From contig CAZDQL010000117.1 in assembly GCA_964507325.1 (NCBI GenBank), forward strand, positions 1 through 18,367: 18,367 nt of DNA, in the 5' to 3' direction. The position numbers were made by a program, and so were the translations under genes. This document shows, piece by piece, positions 6,227 through 13,518 of the stretch (positions within the stretch are counted from its first letter, which is position 1; each line of letters opens with the position of its first letter). The notes under the pieces are model-generated. The model was given only the letters and a program-made list of their open reading frames with translations. It searched no databases and was not told the origin of the DNA. This DNA is from CAZDQL01 sp964507325 (lineage in GTDB: Bacteria > Planctomycetota > UBA1135 > GCA-002686595).

Positions 6227-8668
6227 ATGCCGCGCTGCGTGCCGCTGCTCCTGGCGCTCCTCTGCGCCTGCGTCGCTCCGCCCCTGGAGCCGAAGCCGCC
6301 GATCCCGGAGGCCGCCGCCCGGGCCCTGGCCGAGGCGCGCGACCACCTGCGCGGGGCCGAGGTGGGGGACATGGAGGCCCACGCCGCCGCCCGCGCCGCC
6401 GCGCTGCGCGCCCTCGAGGTCGCGCCCGACTGGATCGCGGCGCGGCGGCTCCTCGACGACGAGCTGCGCTGGGAGCTGCGCGCCCCCGAGGCGTTGGCGC
6501 AGCATCGCCGCGCCCTGGCGCGCGCCCCGGACGCGGCGGAGCTCTACCTCGCCGGCCGGCTGCAGGGGGCGGCGGGGGAGGCGCCGATGCGCGCCGCGGA
6601 GCGCCTCGATCCCCGGGAGCCGTGGATCCGCAACGGCCTGGCGTGGAACGCCCTGCGCCGGGACGATCTGGCCGAAGCGCGGCGGCAGCAGCGGCAGGCC
6701 CTGGCGCTGGCGCGCGATCCCACCGAGCGCGCCTTCTTCGCCTGGGCCCTGGCGCGTCACCTGGTGGAGGCGGTCCGCGAGGGGGAGGCGATCGAGGTCC
6801 TGGTGCGCGCCCTCGCCGACGAGGGGCTGTCGTCGGGGGATCGCTCCTGGCTCAGCGCCGAGCTCGCCAATCTCGAGCTCGCCTCGCCCGAGTCGAGCGT
6901 GCGGCGCCGGGGAGTCCAGCGCGCCCTGACCCTGCTCGAGCGGGGGGACCTGACGTGGGGAGAGATCGATCGGCTGCTCGATTCCCCCTTCCTCGTCGCG
7001 GGGATCGACGCGCTCCACCTCGCGCTCGCGAGCCGCGACGGCGGGGGCCGCCGGGCGTGGAGGGGCGAGCTCCTGCTCCGGGAGGGACCCTCCGCCCTCG
7101 CCCGGGCGCTCCTCGAGCGGGAGGGGGAGGGGAGTGGACTCTCCTTCTCCCACGGGGATCCCACCGCGCCGATCGAGGCCTGGCTGGCGCAACAACCCGC
7201 CTTCGTCCTGGACGCAGAGGGTCTGCCCCGGGAGCCGGGTCTGGCGCGGCTCGTCGGCGCGGCGCGCGCGATCGGATCCTGGGAGGAGGCAGGGGCCGCA
7301 GAGCGACGCGCCCTGGGGGAGGCGCTCCTCGGCGCGGGCTGGTTCCGAGAGGCGCTCGCCTACGCCGGTCGGCTGCCGGCGGGGGACCTGGAGTGGGCCC
7401 TCGACCTGGACCGCCGGGCGCGCGCGGGACGCGGCGTCCTGATCTCCCTCGAGCGCCTCCTCTACGACCTCGACCGCGGCGAGGCCCAGGCGCCGCCGCG
7501 GCTCGAGTGGCTCCCCGGCGAGGACCCGGAGCCGACCGGGGTCGCGATCGACGACCTCGACGGTCTCCTGGACGCCCTCGCTCCGGCGCTGGCGCGGGCG
7601 GCGCCCCTGCTCGGGGGGCCGACCGAGAGCGAGGCGTGGGCCGCGGCCCTCGCGCGCTCGCCGCGCCTCGGGTACGGCCTGGCGGGGGAGGTGTTGCACC
7701 CCGGTCCGCACCATCCCGGGGGCGAGCCGGTGGAGGGTCTCGCCTCGGTGATGGCCCGCCTGGGTCGCTTCGCTCTGCTCGGAGACGGCTTCGGTCACCC
7801 CCCCGACGGCACCGTGCTGCGCCGGGTGTGGGTGGAGGAGCGCGCTGGGGAGCACCTCGGGGTGGCGTGGTCGGGGACCGTCGCCTGGTGCGACGGTGCC
7901 GACATCCCCTCCCGTGCGGGTCGCGAAGGGGCGAACATCGCCGGCGCCGCTCTGCACGAGGGATACTGGGTCGACCTGGTCTGGGTGCGGAATGAGCGTG
8001 CGCGCTGGAGCGCCTTGGCGCAGCGGCTCTGGGAAGAGGGTGGCGCGGCGGGGGCGGGGCGGGTCGCCGCTGCCCTGGACTGCGCCCCGGTCGCCCTCGA
8101 GCCCGGGGAGGCTCGCACCGACGCGAACTTCCCCCTGGGCGAGGCGGATCGCCTGCGGGTGGCGGTGATGCGCGATCGCGCGGGGGGTGCGGGGCGCGGG
8201 TTGGTCGTCCCGGCCCTGGAGGAGTTCTGCGCGGTGACCGCGGCCCACGAGGAGGGGCACCTCTGCGACCGCACGCGCTTCTTGCCGGTCTCCGAGCACC
8301 TGGGGGCGGTGGTGGGCCTGCTCTTCGCTTCGTGTTTTTCGCCCCTGGAGGTGAACCGCCGCCTGGAGGCGCGCGCCCAGCTCGTGGCCCTGGCGGTGGT
8401 CGACGATCCGCGTCTGCCCCTGGCGGAGATCGTCCAGGCCGCCGAGGAGGGGGGGACGGGACCGACGCCCCACTGGGCGGCCTACGCGGGGCTCCTGAAC
8501 GATTTCCTCTCGGAGCTCGATCGGCGCGTGACCCGCAGTCCCGGGGGGTGGCAGGAGATCGATCCGGGGGCCTTCCTCGTCCATCAGCTCCACCGCCTGG
8601 GGCCGGAGCGGGTGCGGGAGCTGGCGCTGGCGCTGGCGCGCAGGCGGGGGCTGGTCGCGGGGGGGTAG
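6227..8668 (+). CDS. Lipoprotein with TPR-like repeats and HEEGH metallopeptidase-like motif
   Basis: An 813-aa predicted lipoprotein. The first 15 residues form a short signal with lipobox L-C-A-C15, so it is probably lipid-anchored. From about 30 to 240 the sequence is Ala/Leu/Arg-rich paired helices resembling TPR repeats (for example the segments around AALRALEVAPDW and DDLAEARRQQRQALALA). The middle is poorly characterised. Near the C-terminus, VTAAHEEGHLCDRTRF supplies an HExxH zinc motif (H674, E675, H678), and E714 in RRLEARAQLVAL is a candidate third ligand, the arrangement of gluzincin-type peptidases. Substrate and peptidase family are not recognised. ATG at 6227 gives the lipoprotein signal; its AAGGAGG ends only 2 nt upstream, which is unusually close. 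A GTG four codons on is an alternative start but shortens the signal. A diverged copy of the last 25 codons and the following flank occurs at 10585-10678. Confidence 0.72.
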   Translation: MPRCVPLLLALLCACVAPPLEPKPPIPEAAARALAEARDHLRGAEVGDMEAHAAARAAALRALEVAPDWIAARRLLDDELRWELRAPEALAQHRRALARAPDAAELYLAGRLQGAAGEAPMRAAERLDPREPWIRNGLAWNALRRDDLAEARRQQRQALALARDPTERAFFAWALARHLVEAVREGEAIEVLVRALADEGLSSGDRSWLSAELANLELASPESSVRRRGVQRALTLLERGDLTWGEIDRLLDSPFLVAGIDALHLALASRDGGGRRAWRGELLLREGPSALARALLEREGEGSGLSFSHGDPTAPIEAWLAQQPAFVLDAEGLPREPGLARLVGAARAIGSWEEAGAAERRALGEALLGAGWFREALAYAGRLPAGDLEWALDLDRRARAGRGVLISLERLLYDLDRGEAQAPPRLEWLPGEDPEPTGVAIDDLDGLLDALAPALARAAPLLGGPTESEAWAAALARSPRLGYGLAGEVLHPGPHHPGGEPVEGLASVMARLGRFALLGDGFGHPPDGTVLRRVWVEERAGEHLGVAWSGTVAWCDGADIPSRAGREGANIAGAALHEGYWVDLVWVRNERARWSALAQRLWEEGGAAGAGRVAAALDCAPVALEPGEARTDANFPLGEADRLRVAVMRDRAGGAGRGLVVPALEEFCAVTAAHEEGHLCDRTRFLPVSEHLGAVVGLLFASCFSPLEVNRRLEARAQLVALAVVDDPRLPLAEIVQAAEEGGTGPTPHWAAYAGLLNDFLSELDRRVTRSPGGWQEIDPGAFLVHQLHRLGPERVRELALALARRRGLVAGG

Positions 8669-8692
8669 GGGAACGTCAGCCTGCCACCGATT
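8594..8692 (+). repeat. Duplicated gene-end sequence, copy A (intact)
   Basis: The last roughly 25 codons of the lipoprotein gene plus about 24 nt after its stop recur, diverged, at 10585-10678 in the same orientation. A 15-nt block (GGGTGCGGGAGCTGG) is identical. The downstream match (TAGGGG..AA.GT..CTGCC.CCGATT) shows that the repeat extends beyond the coding region. Confidence 0.75.
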
Positions 8693-8736
8693 GACCCGAT
8701 CCAGGCCCATCAGTGACCCCGTGCCAGGGCCCGCAG

Positions 8737-8758
8737 AAAAAAGACCCCATGAGGGGGT
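8737..8758 (-). terminator. Intrinsic terminator reading leftward
   Basis: On the minus strand, a 5-bp stem (ACCCC/GGGGT, with loop CTCAT) is followed by C and six consecutive Ts (8742-8737). In such GC-rich DNA a T6 run directly after a stem is conspicuous. Both flanking genes are on the plus strand, so this would end an antisense or unannotated leftward transcript. It has no T-run in the plus direction. The short stem keeps confidence moderate. Confidence 0.45.
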
Positions 8759-8874
8759 TGTCAAATCTGGTCGGCGCGTGTCCAGTGAAGCACGGAGTCG
8801 AGAGGTTGATGCCCGTATCGACGACGCATGCGAGTGAGGATCTGAGGGATCGATCCCCGGTGGTGAGGATGAAG

Positions 8875-10512
8875 ATGAAGTCGATCAGCTCGTTCATCGT
8901 TCTCGGATCGCTCGTGGCGAGCTCCACGAGCGCCTCTGCGCAAGTGCTACTGCACACCCTGGAAGAACCACAGGGCGTCCTTTTCGGTTTCCACGTGGGG
9001 GCCCCGGGGGACGTGAACCTCGATGGGGTTCCCGATGTGATCGTCGGGGATCCATCCTACGGCGCCAACGGCCCGAACTCCGGAGCCGCGTTCATCTACT
9101 CTGGAGTGGACGGGGCCCTGATCTGGACCTTCCTCGGAGACCAGCAGGGAGACACCTTTGGGGATTGCGTCAGCGGTGCGGGAGACGTCGACGCGGACGG
9201 CTACGAAGATGTCGTCGTCGGGGCGAGCGGAGGGGGCTACGTGCGGGTCTTCTCGGGCACGGACGGATCCGTCTTGTACACCCACTCGGGCGAGTCGTTC
9301 GGGTACTCCGTCTCCGGAGCAGGGGACGTGAACTCGGACGGCCACGACGACCTCTTCGCCGGAGCTCCGTTTCGAGTTCGCAGCGGCATCGAGTTCGGCT
9401 CCGGCTGGATCTTCTCGGGACGCGATGGATCGGTTCTGCGGCGGCTCGACGGAGCACGCGGCCTGGGGTGGTCCGCCCGCGGGCCCCTGGACTTCAACCA
9501 TGATGGGTCCCCGGACCTGTTGATCAGCGCTGCGAAGATCCCCTGGTCTGGTGAGGAGGGCGGAAGCGTCATCGTCTACTCCAGCCGGGACGATTCGATC
9601 CTGCTCGTGATCCGGGGTACGGAGCCGGAGTGGATGCTCGGGATCGACGTGGCCAGCGCCGACGTCGATGGTGACGGCACGGCCGACGTGATCACGTCGA
9701 GCTGGAAGTACGTCTGGCACCACGGAGACTACGACACGAGGGTCCTGGTGTATTCGGGGGCGGATGGCTCCCTCATCCACGAGCTACAGGCAGCCACGAC
9801 TTGGGATTGGCTCGGTCTATCGGTCGATGGTCTGGACGACCGGGATGGCGACGGCTTCGACGAGTTCCTCGTCGGCGAGCCGGGGGCGCTTGGATACGGT
9901 GGGGGAGGCTTTGCACGCATCCACTCGGGGAGGGACGGCTCGGTGCTGCAGGAGTTCACGTCAGCGGGTTTCAGCCACTCTTTCGGAGCCTCGGTCCGCA
10001 GCATCGGAGACGTCACCGGCGACGGCTCCGGCGATTTCCTCTTCGGTTCACCTTTGCAGAGCCTCTCCTACATCTACTCCGGCGACTGCCTGGGTCCCTT
10101 CTCCTACTGCTCGACCTCTCCGAACTCGGCGGGAGCCGGCGCCCTCATGGGCTCCCAGGGCCTGCCATCGATCGCGGCGAACGAACTCGTCTTGACGATC
10201 CAGGGCGGGGTTCCGGGTCGATACGGGCTCTTCTTCTACGGGCCCCAGCAGGCGCACATCCCCCTCGGTGACGGGATCCTCTGCGTGGCCGCCGGTGGAC
10301 TCGGCCTCTTCCGTTTGAGCCCAGCGCAGCTCACGGATGGAGCGGGTCAGGCGTCCTTCTGGTTGGATTTCACCAAACCCCCGGCGAATGGCGGCGACGG
10401 TCAGATCACTCCCGGGTCGACCTGGAACTTCCAGTTCTGGTACCGCGATCCGGCGGCGGGTGGTTCGGGCTTCAACCTGTCGGATGGGCTGGCGGTGACC
10501 TTCTGCCCGTGA
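8875..10512 (+). CDS. Secreted FG-GAP (integrin-alpha-like) seven-bladed beta-propeller protein
   Basis: A 545-aa exported protein. Residues 1-23 are a signal peptide ending ASA. Seven FG-GAP repeats follow with calcium-binding DxDxDG-type loops starting at D46, D104, D151, D206, D263, D322 and D379, spaced about 47-59 residues, each followed by a D.-hydrophobic-G strand. Seven blades suit a closed propeller like the integrin alpha N-domain. Residues about 405-545 form a separate module beginning CLGPFSYCSTSPNSAG and ending in a Cys near the C-terminus; I recognise similar modules at the ends of many secreted proteins of high-GC Planctomycetota. ATG at 8875 was chosen because GGTGAGG ends 6 nt upstream; ATG at 8869 has no usable spacing. 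An upstream in-frame ATG at 8713 would bury the signal peptide. The probable role is a cell-surface or secreted adhesion/binding protein; no ligand can be deduced. Codon use is less GC-saturated than in neighbouring genes. Confidence 0.85.
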   Translation: MKSISSFIVLGSLVASSTSASAQVLLHTLEEPQGVLFGFHVGAPGDVNLDGVPDVIVGDPSYGANGPNSGAAFIYSGVDGALIWTFLGDQQGDTFGDCVSGAGDVDADGYEDVVVGASGGGYVRVFSGTDGSVLYTHSGESFGYSVSGAGDVNSDGHDDLFAGAPFRVRSGIEFGSGWIFSGRDGSVLRRLDGARGLGWSARGPLDFNHDGSPDLLISAAKIPWSGEEGGSVIVYSSRDDSILLVIRGTEPEWMLGIDVASADVDGDGTADVITSSWKYVWHHGDYDTRVLVYSGADGSLIHELQAATTWDWLGLSVDGLDDRDGDGFDEFLVGEPGALGYGGGGFARIHSGRDGSVLQEFTSAGFSHSFGASVRSIGDVTGDGSGDFLFGSPLQSLSYIYSGDCLGPFSYCSTSPNSAGAGALMGSQGLPSIAANELVLTIQGGVPGRYGLFFYGPQQAHIPLGDGILCVAAGGLGLFRLSPAQLTDGAGQASFWLDFTKPPANGGDGQITPGSTWNFQFWYRDPAAGGSGFNLSDGLAVTFCP

Positions 10513-10584
10513 TGGGGGTGGGCCCCAGGGGGTCATTGCGGGTCTCTTCTCTCGGAGGGTGAGTGAGGAGGAAGGCAGCTCCTT

Positions 10585-10678
10585 CGCCTGCGCCGGTGTG
10601 GGTGCGGGAGCTGGTGTTGGCGATGGCGCGGAGACGGGGGCTTGTCGCTGGGGATAGGGGCAAGTTCTGCCGCCGATT
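10585..10678 (+). pseudogene. Decayed 3' end of a second lipoprotein-type gene (copy B)
   Basis: In the frame matching copy A this reads VRELVLAMARRRGLVAGD, against VRELALALARRRGLVAGG in the lipoprotein gene. Most codon differences are synonymous or conservative (cgc/cgg, agg/aga, ctg/ctt, gcg/gct, ctg/atg). That pattern suggests a paralogue that once evolved under selection rather than a fresh copying event. The stop codon is lost by frame and base change (GAT AGG), there is no gene body upstream, and an FG-GAP gene ends 73 bp before. It sits just before the beta-helix gene. Confidence 0.6.
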
Positions 10679-10704
10679 CCCCGGTCGCGGGGTCCAATGG
10701 GCAA

Positions 10705-13173
10705 ATGCGCACCCTCAGCCTGCTCACCCTCCTCTTCACCCTGCCCGCCCAGGCGGACGTCTTCATCGTCGACTCCCGCGGATACGGGGACTTCACCGAG
10801 ATCCAGCCCGCGGTGGACGCCGCGGAGGAGGGGGACACGATCCTGGTTCGGCCCTGGTTGGCCGGAGAGCCGGGGTACTACCAGGGATTCGTGGTGGAAG
10901 GGCGGAAGCTCCAGGTGGCCGGAGTCGCGCTGGACCGGAGCCATACTCCGGTAGAGGGTCTGGTTGTGCGGAATACCGGTGCCGACCAGACGGTCGTGAT
11001 CTCGAACTTCCAGCTCCTCAGGGGCGTGAGCGCCACCGGAACAGGTAGGGGGATTGAGCTCCTGGACAATCAGGGGCCCGTGCGCCTCAACAGGATCGGG
11101 CAGAGGCTCGGGCAGTACGACATGGGGAACTTCTGGGATCAGTCCGCCTGTTCGATTCGCTCCTGCTGGGACGTGGTGTTCGTCGACTGCCTACTGCATA
11201 TGGACGGCTGGCCCACCACTCCGGCGCTTACTGTTGAGGATTCGAGGGTGGCCGTGTACGCCAGCTTGCTCACCTGCCGAACTGGATGTCCACCGGACGA
11301 GGGTCTCGATGCCACGGGTTCTTGGATGTGGATGGACGGGTCGACGGTCTGGGGAGGGAATGGGATAACCGATTGCACTTGCTGCGCCGACGGGGCGGAC
11401 GGAGCCAATCTCCGCGAGAACACGACCGCCTTCGCGCGCGAAACCGTGTTCGAGGGGGGGGACCCTGGCTGGGAAGGACCCGGCCTCGGTTGTATGCCTT
11501 GCGGGGGCTATGGGGCCGGCTACGTCGTCTCTCCGGACTCGACGCTCGAGATCTCCTCCGAGCGGAGTCGCCGACTTCAAGCCCCCGCCGTGGCGCACGA
11601 GGGCTCCGAGTTCCCCATCCTGGTCTCGGGCAACCCGGGTGAGGCGGTGATGCTGTTCCGAGGTGCGAAGACCGGATTCGTGCACCGTCCAGGGGAACAG
11701 GGCATCGACCACTTGAGGAGTGGCCAGCTGATCGCTGGCTTCGATCTGGGCGTGATTCCCCCTTCGGGCGTCCTGGAGGTGGGATTCGACCTCGACATCC
11801 TGGCGATGAAGAGCCACAGCTTCTTCCTACAAGCTCGTACGGTGGGCAGCCAAGGCGAGGTGCGGCTCAGCCACCCCGCCGCCGTGGTCGTGTACGGCGA
11901 GGGGCTCTCCGATTGCCCGGACCGCATCTACGTCGACGATGACGCTCAGCCCGGAGGCGACGGCAGGAGCTGGGAGACAGCACTCGACGACCTGGAGGTC
12001 GCGTTGGATTTGGCCCGGGTTTGGACGGATGGGATGTGCCCCGAGCGCGAGGCGTTGGCCATCTTCGTCGCCGAGGGGACCTACCGGCCTTCCACTTCGC
12101 CGGGCCCGTACATGGATCCCCAGTTTCACGTTCCGCCCGGAGTCGTGCTCTTCGGGGGCTTTGCGGGGTGGGAGACCTCCCCCCGCCAGCGGGTGAAGGG
12201 CGCACACCCCTCGGTGCTCTCCGCCGATTTGAACGGAGACGACCAGCCGGAGGGTGCCGGGCTCTCGGACAACTCGGATCGCGTGATCGAGTGCGAGGGC
12301 GTGCTCGACGGCTTCGAGGTCGTGGCCGCCACGGGGAGCGGCTGGGATACCGCCGTGCTGCTGAGGTCCGCCACCATGAGGAACTGCCGGGTGCACGGCA
12401 ACGGAGCGACTGGAGTGCATGCCCTGGCATCGCTCGTGGTGGATTGCGTGATCGAAGCCAACACCAGAGGCGCCTATCTCCTCGAGGGAAGTCGAGCGAC
12501 CCACTGCACGATCCGGGGAAACATGGCGAGTGGTGGCGTCAGACTCAGGGATTCAGAGCTGATCGATTGCGAGATCGTGGGCAACCTCAGCAGCTGGAGC
12601 GACTACCCGGCCGGAGTGCGAGTCCACACGAGCTCGGGCCAGTGGGCTCGCATCAGTGGTTGCACGATCCACGGCAATCGCTGGGACCCCTCACAGCGGG
12701 GAGCCGGAATCTACGTGGACGGGAGCTCCGACGGCGGCCTACGGGTGGAGAACACCATCCTCTGGATGAACCAGGCCGCCGGCCAGGTGGACGAAGAGGA
12801 CCAGCTCTACGCGGAACCCGACGACGTCCTGAGGGTCGAGTACTGCTGCATCATGGGCCTCGCCACCATCACCGGCCCCGGCAACCACGGCCAGGACCCT
12901 CTCTTCGTCGATCCCCTAGGCCCCGATGGGATCGCCGGCACCGCCGACGACGACCTGCGCCTCGGCTTCGGCTCCCCCTGCGCCGACGCCGGCTCCAATC
13001 TCCTCGTCCCCCCCGACTACGGAGACGTGGACCGCGACGGCAACCCCAATGAGATCACGCCCCTCGACCTCGGCCACCTGCGCCGCTTCCGCGACGATCC
13101 CGACGTGACCGACACCGGCGTGGGGCCGCCCCCGATCGTGGACATGGGGGCCCACGAGCGACAGGGGCACTGA
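10705..13173 (+). CDS. Secreted right-handed parallel beta-helix protein
   Basis: An 822-aa exported protein. Residues 1-17 are a signal peptide (LLTLLFTLPAQA). The first section opens DVFIVDSRGYGDFTEIQPAV and AAEEGDTILVRP, the start typical of pectate-lyase/pectinesterase-like beta-helices. It is cysteine-rich (clusters TCRTGC, TDCTCC, GLGCMPC). Around 295-400 lies a beta-sandwich-like segment (FPILVSGNPGEAVMLF). A second beta-helix begins at about 408 with IYVDDDAQPGGDGRSWETAL, the signature of planctomycete/chlamydial-type beta-helix proteins, and continues as short turns (NCRVHGN, DCVIEAN, HCTIRGN, DCEIVGN, GCTIHGN, each about 20-25 residues apart). The C-terminus reads GQDPLFVDP...GSPCADAGS...DMGAHERQ. 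No catalytic residues are evident, so binding or structural roles are as likely as polysaccharide cleavage. The start lacks a Shine-Dalgarno. It looks like a fusion of two beta-helix modules. Confidence 0.82.
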   Translation: MRTLSLLTLLFTLPAQADVFIVDSRGYGDFTEIQPAVDAAEEGDTILVRPWLAGEPGYYQGFVVEGRKLQVAGVALDRSHTPVEGLVVRNTGADQTVVISNFQLLRGVSATGTGRGIELLDNQGPVRLNRIGQRLGQYDMGNFWDQSACSIRSCWDVVFVDCLLHMDGWPTTPALTVEDSRVAVYASLLTCRTGCPPDEGLDATGSWMWMDGSTVWGGNGITDCTCCADGADGANLRENTTAFARETVFEGGDPGWEGPGLGCMPCGGYGAGYVVSPDSTLEISSERSRRLQAPAVAHEGSEFPILVSGNPGEAVMLFRGAKTGFVHRPGEQGIDHLRSGQLIAGFDLGVIPPSGVLEVGFDLDILAMKSHSFFLQARTVGSQGEVRLSHPAAVVVYGEGLSDCPDRIYVDDDAQPGGDGRSWETALDDLEVALDLARVWTDGMCPEREALAIFVAEGTYRPSTSPGPYMDPQFHVPPGVVLFGGFAGWETSPRQRVKGAHPSVLSADLNGDDQPEGAGLSDNSDRVIECEGVLDGFEVVAATGSGWDTAVLLRSATMRNCRVHGNGATGVHALASLVVDCVIEANTRGAYLLEGSRATHCTIRGNMASGGVRLRDSELIDCEIVGNLSSWSDYPAGVRVHTSSGQWARISGCTIHGNRWDPSQRGAGIYVDGSSDGGLRVENTILWMNQAAGQVDEEDQLYAEPDDVLRVEYCCIMGLATITGPGNHGQDPLFVDPLGPDGIAGTADDDLRLGFGSPCADAGSNLLVPPDYGDVDRDGNPNEITPLDLGHLRRFRDDPDVTDTGVGPPPIVDMGAHERQGH

Positions 13174-13183
13174 GCCGCGACCC

Positions 13184-13501
13184 TCACCAGGTGATGCGCT
13201 CGAACTGGAAGCGCTCTTTCCAGTCGCCGCAGCCGTCGCGGTACTCGCGGAACGCGCGCAGGATCTCATCGAGTGGGATCGCCGAGTCGCTGGCGCAGTA
13301 GTGCCTCTCGGTGCTTCCCTCCTGGTACTCCAGCTCGAAGCCCCCGCGCTCGTCTCCGCAGGTCTGGATGTAGGTCATCACGTCGGGTCCGAGGATGACG
13401 AACCCGCTCTCGTCTCCCGCGTCCAGACCGCGCAGGGCGTCCCGGATCTCCGCATCGGACGGGTTCTGGATGGTCCGCCTGCCACAGACGTCGAGCTTCA
13501 T
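13184..13501 (-). CDS. Conserved-looking small protein of unknown function
   Basis: A 105-aa acidic protein, apparently cytoplasmic, with no signal peptide or membrane segment. Conserved-looking features are SGFVILGPDVMTYIQTCGD, GFELEYQEGSTERHY and a C-terminal LDEILRAFREYRDG..DWKERFQF. The alternation of strands and a final amphipathic helix suggests a small alpha/beta fold. The pattern vaguely recalls small immunity-type proteins that sit beside unrelated genes, but I cannot name a family. ATG at 13501 has GGGAG 5 nt upstream; an in-frame ATG at 13513, four codons earlier and 5 nt after the ruvA stop, is an alternative. It is the last gene of the operon with ruvA and probably translationally coupled. 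It converges with the beta-helix gene, with 10 bp between stops. It contains four cysteines (6, 48, 69, 91). Confidence 0.75.
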   Translation of the reverse strand: MKLDVCGRRTIQNPSDAEIRDALRGLDAGDESGFVILGPDVMTYIQTCGDERGGFELEYQEGSTERHYCASDSAIPLDEILRAFREYRDGCGDWKERFQFERITW

Positions 13502-13518
13502 CGGATCTCCCATGCTCC

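Noticed and set aside
6158..8764. 868-aa open frame antisense to the lipoprotein gene
   Set aside because: Its Gln/His/Arg/Pro-rich composition with no domain is typical of the antisense frame of a GC3-rich gene.
8713..8874. Upstream in-frame ATG that would extend the FG-GAP protein by 54 residues
   Set aside because: It would place the clear signal peptide internally and it spans the terminator hairpin; GGTGAGG before 8875 marks the better start.
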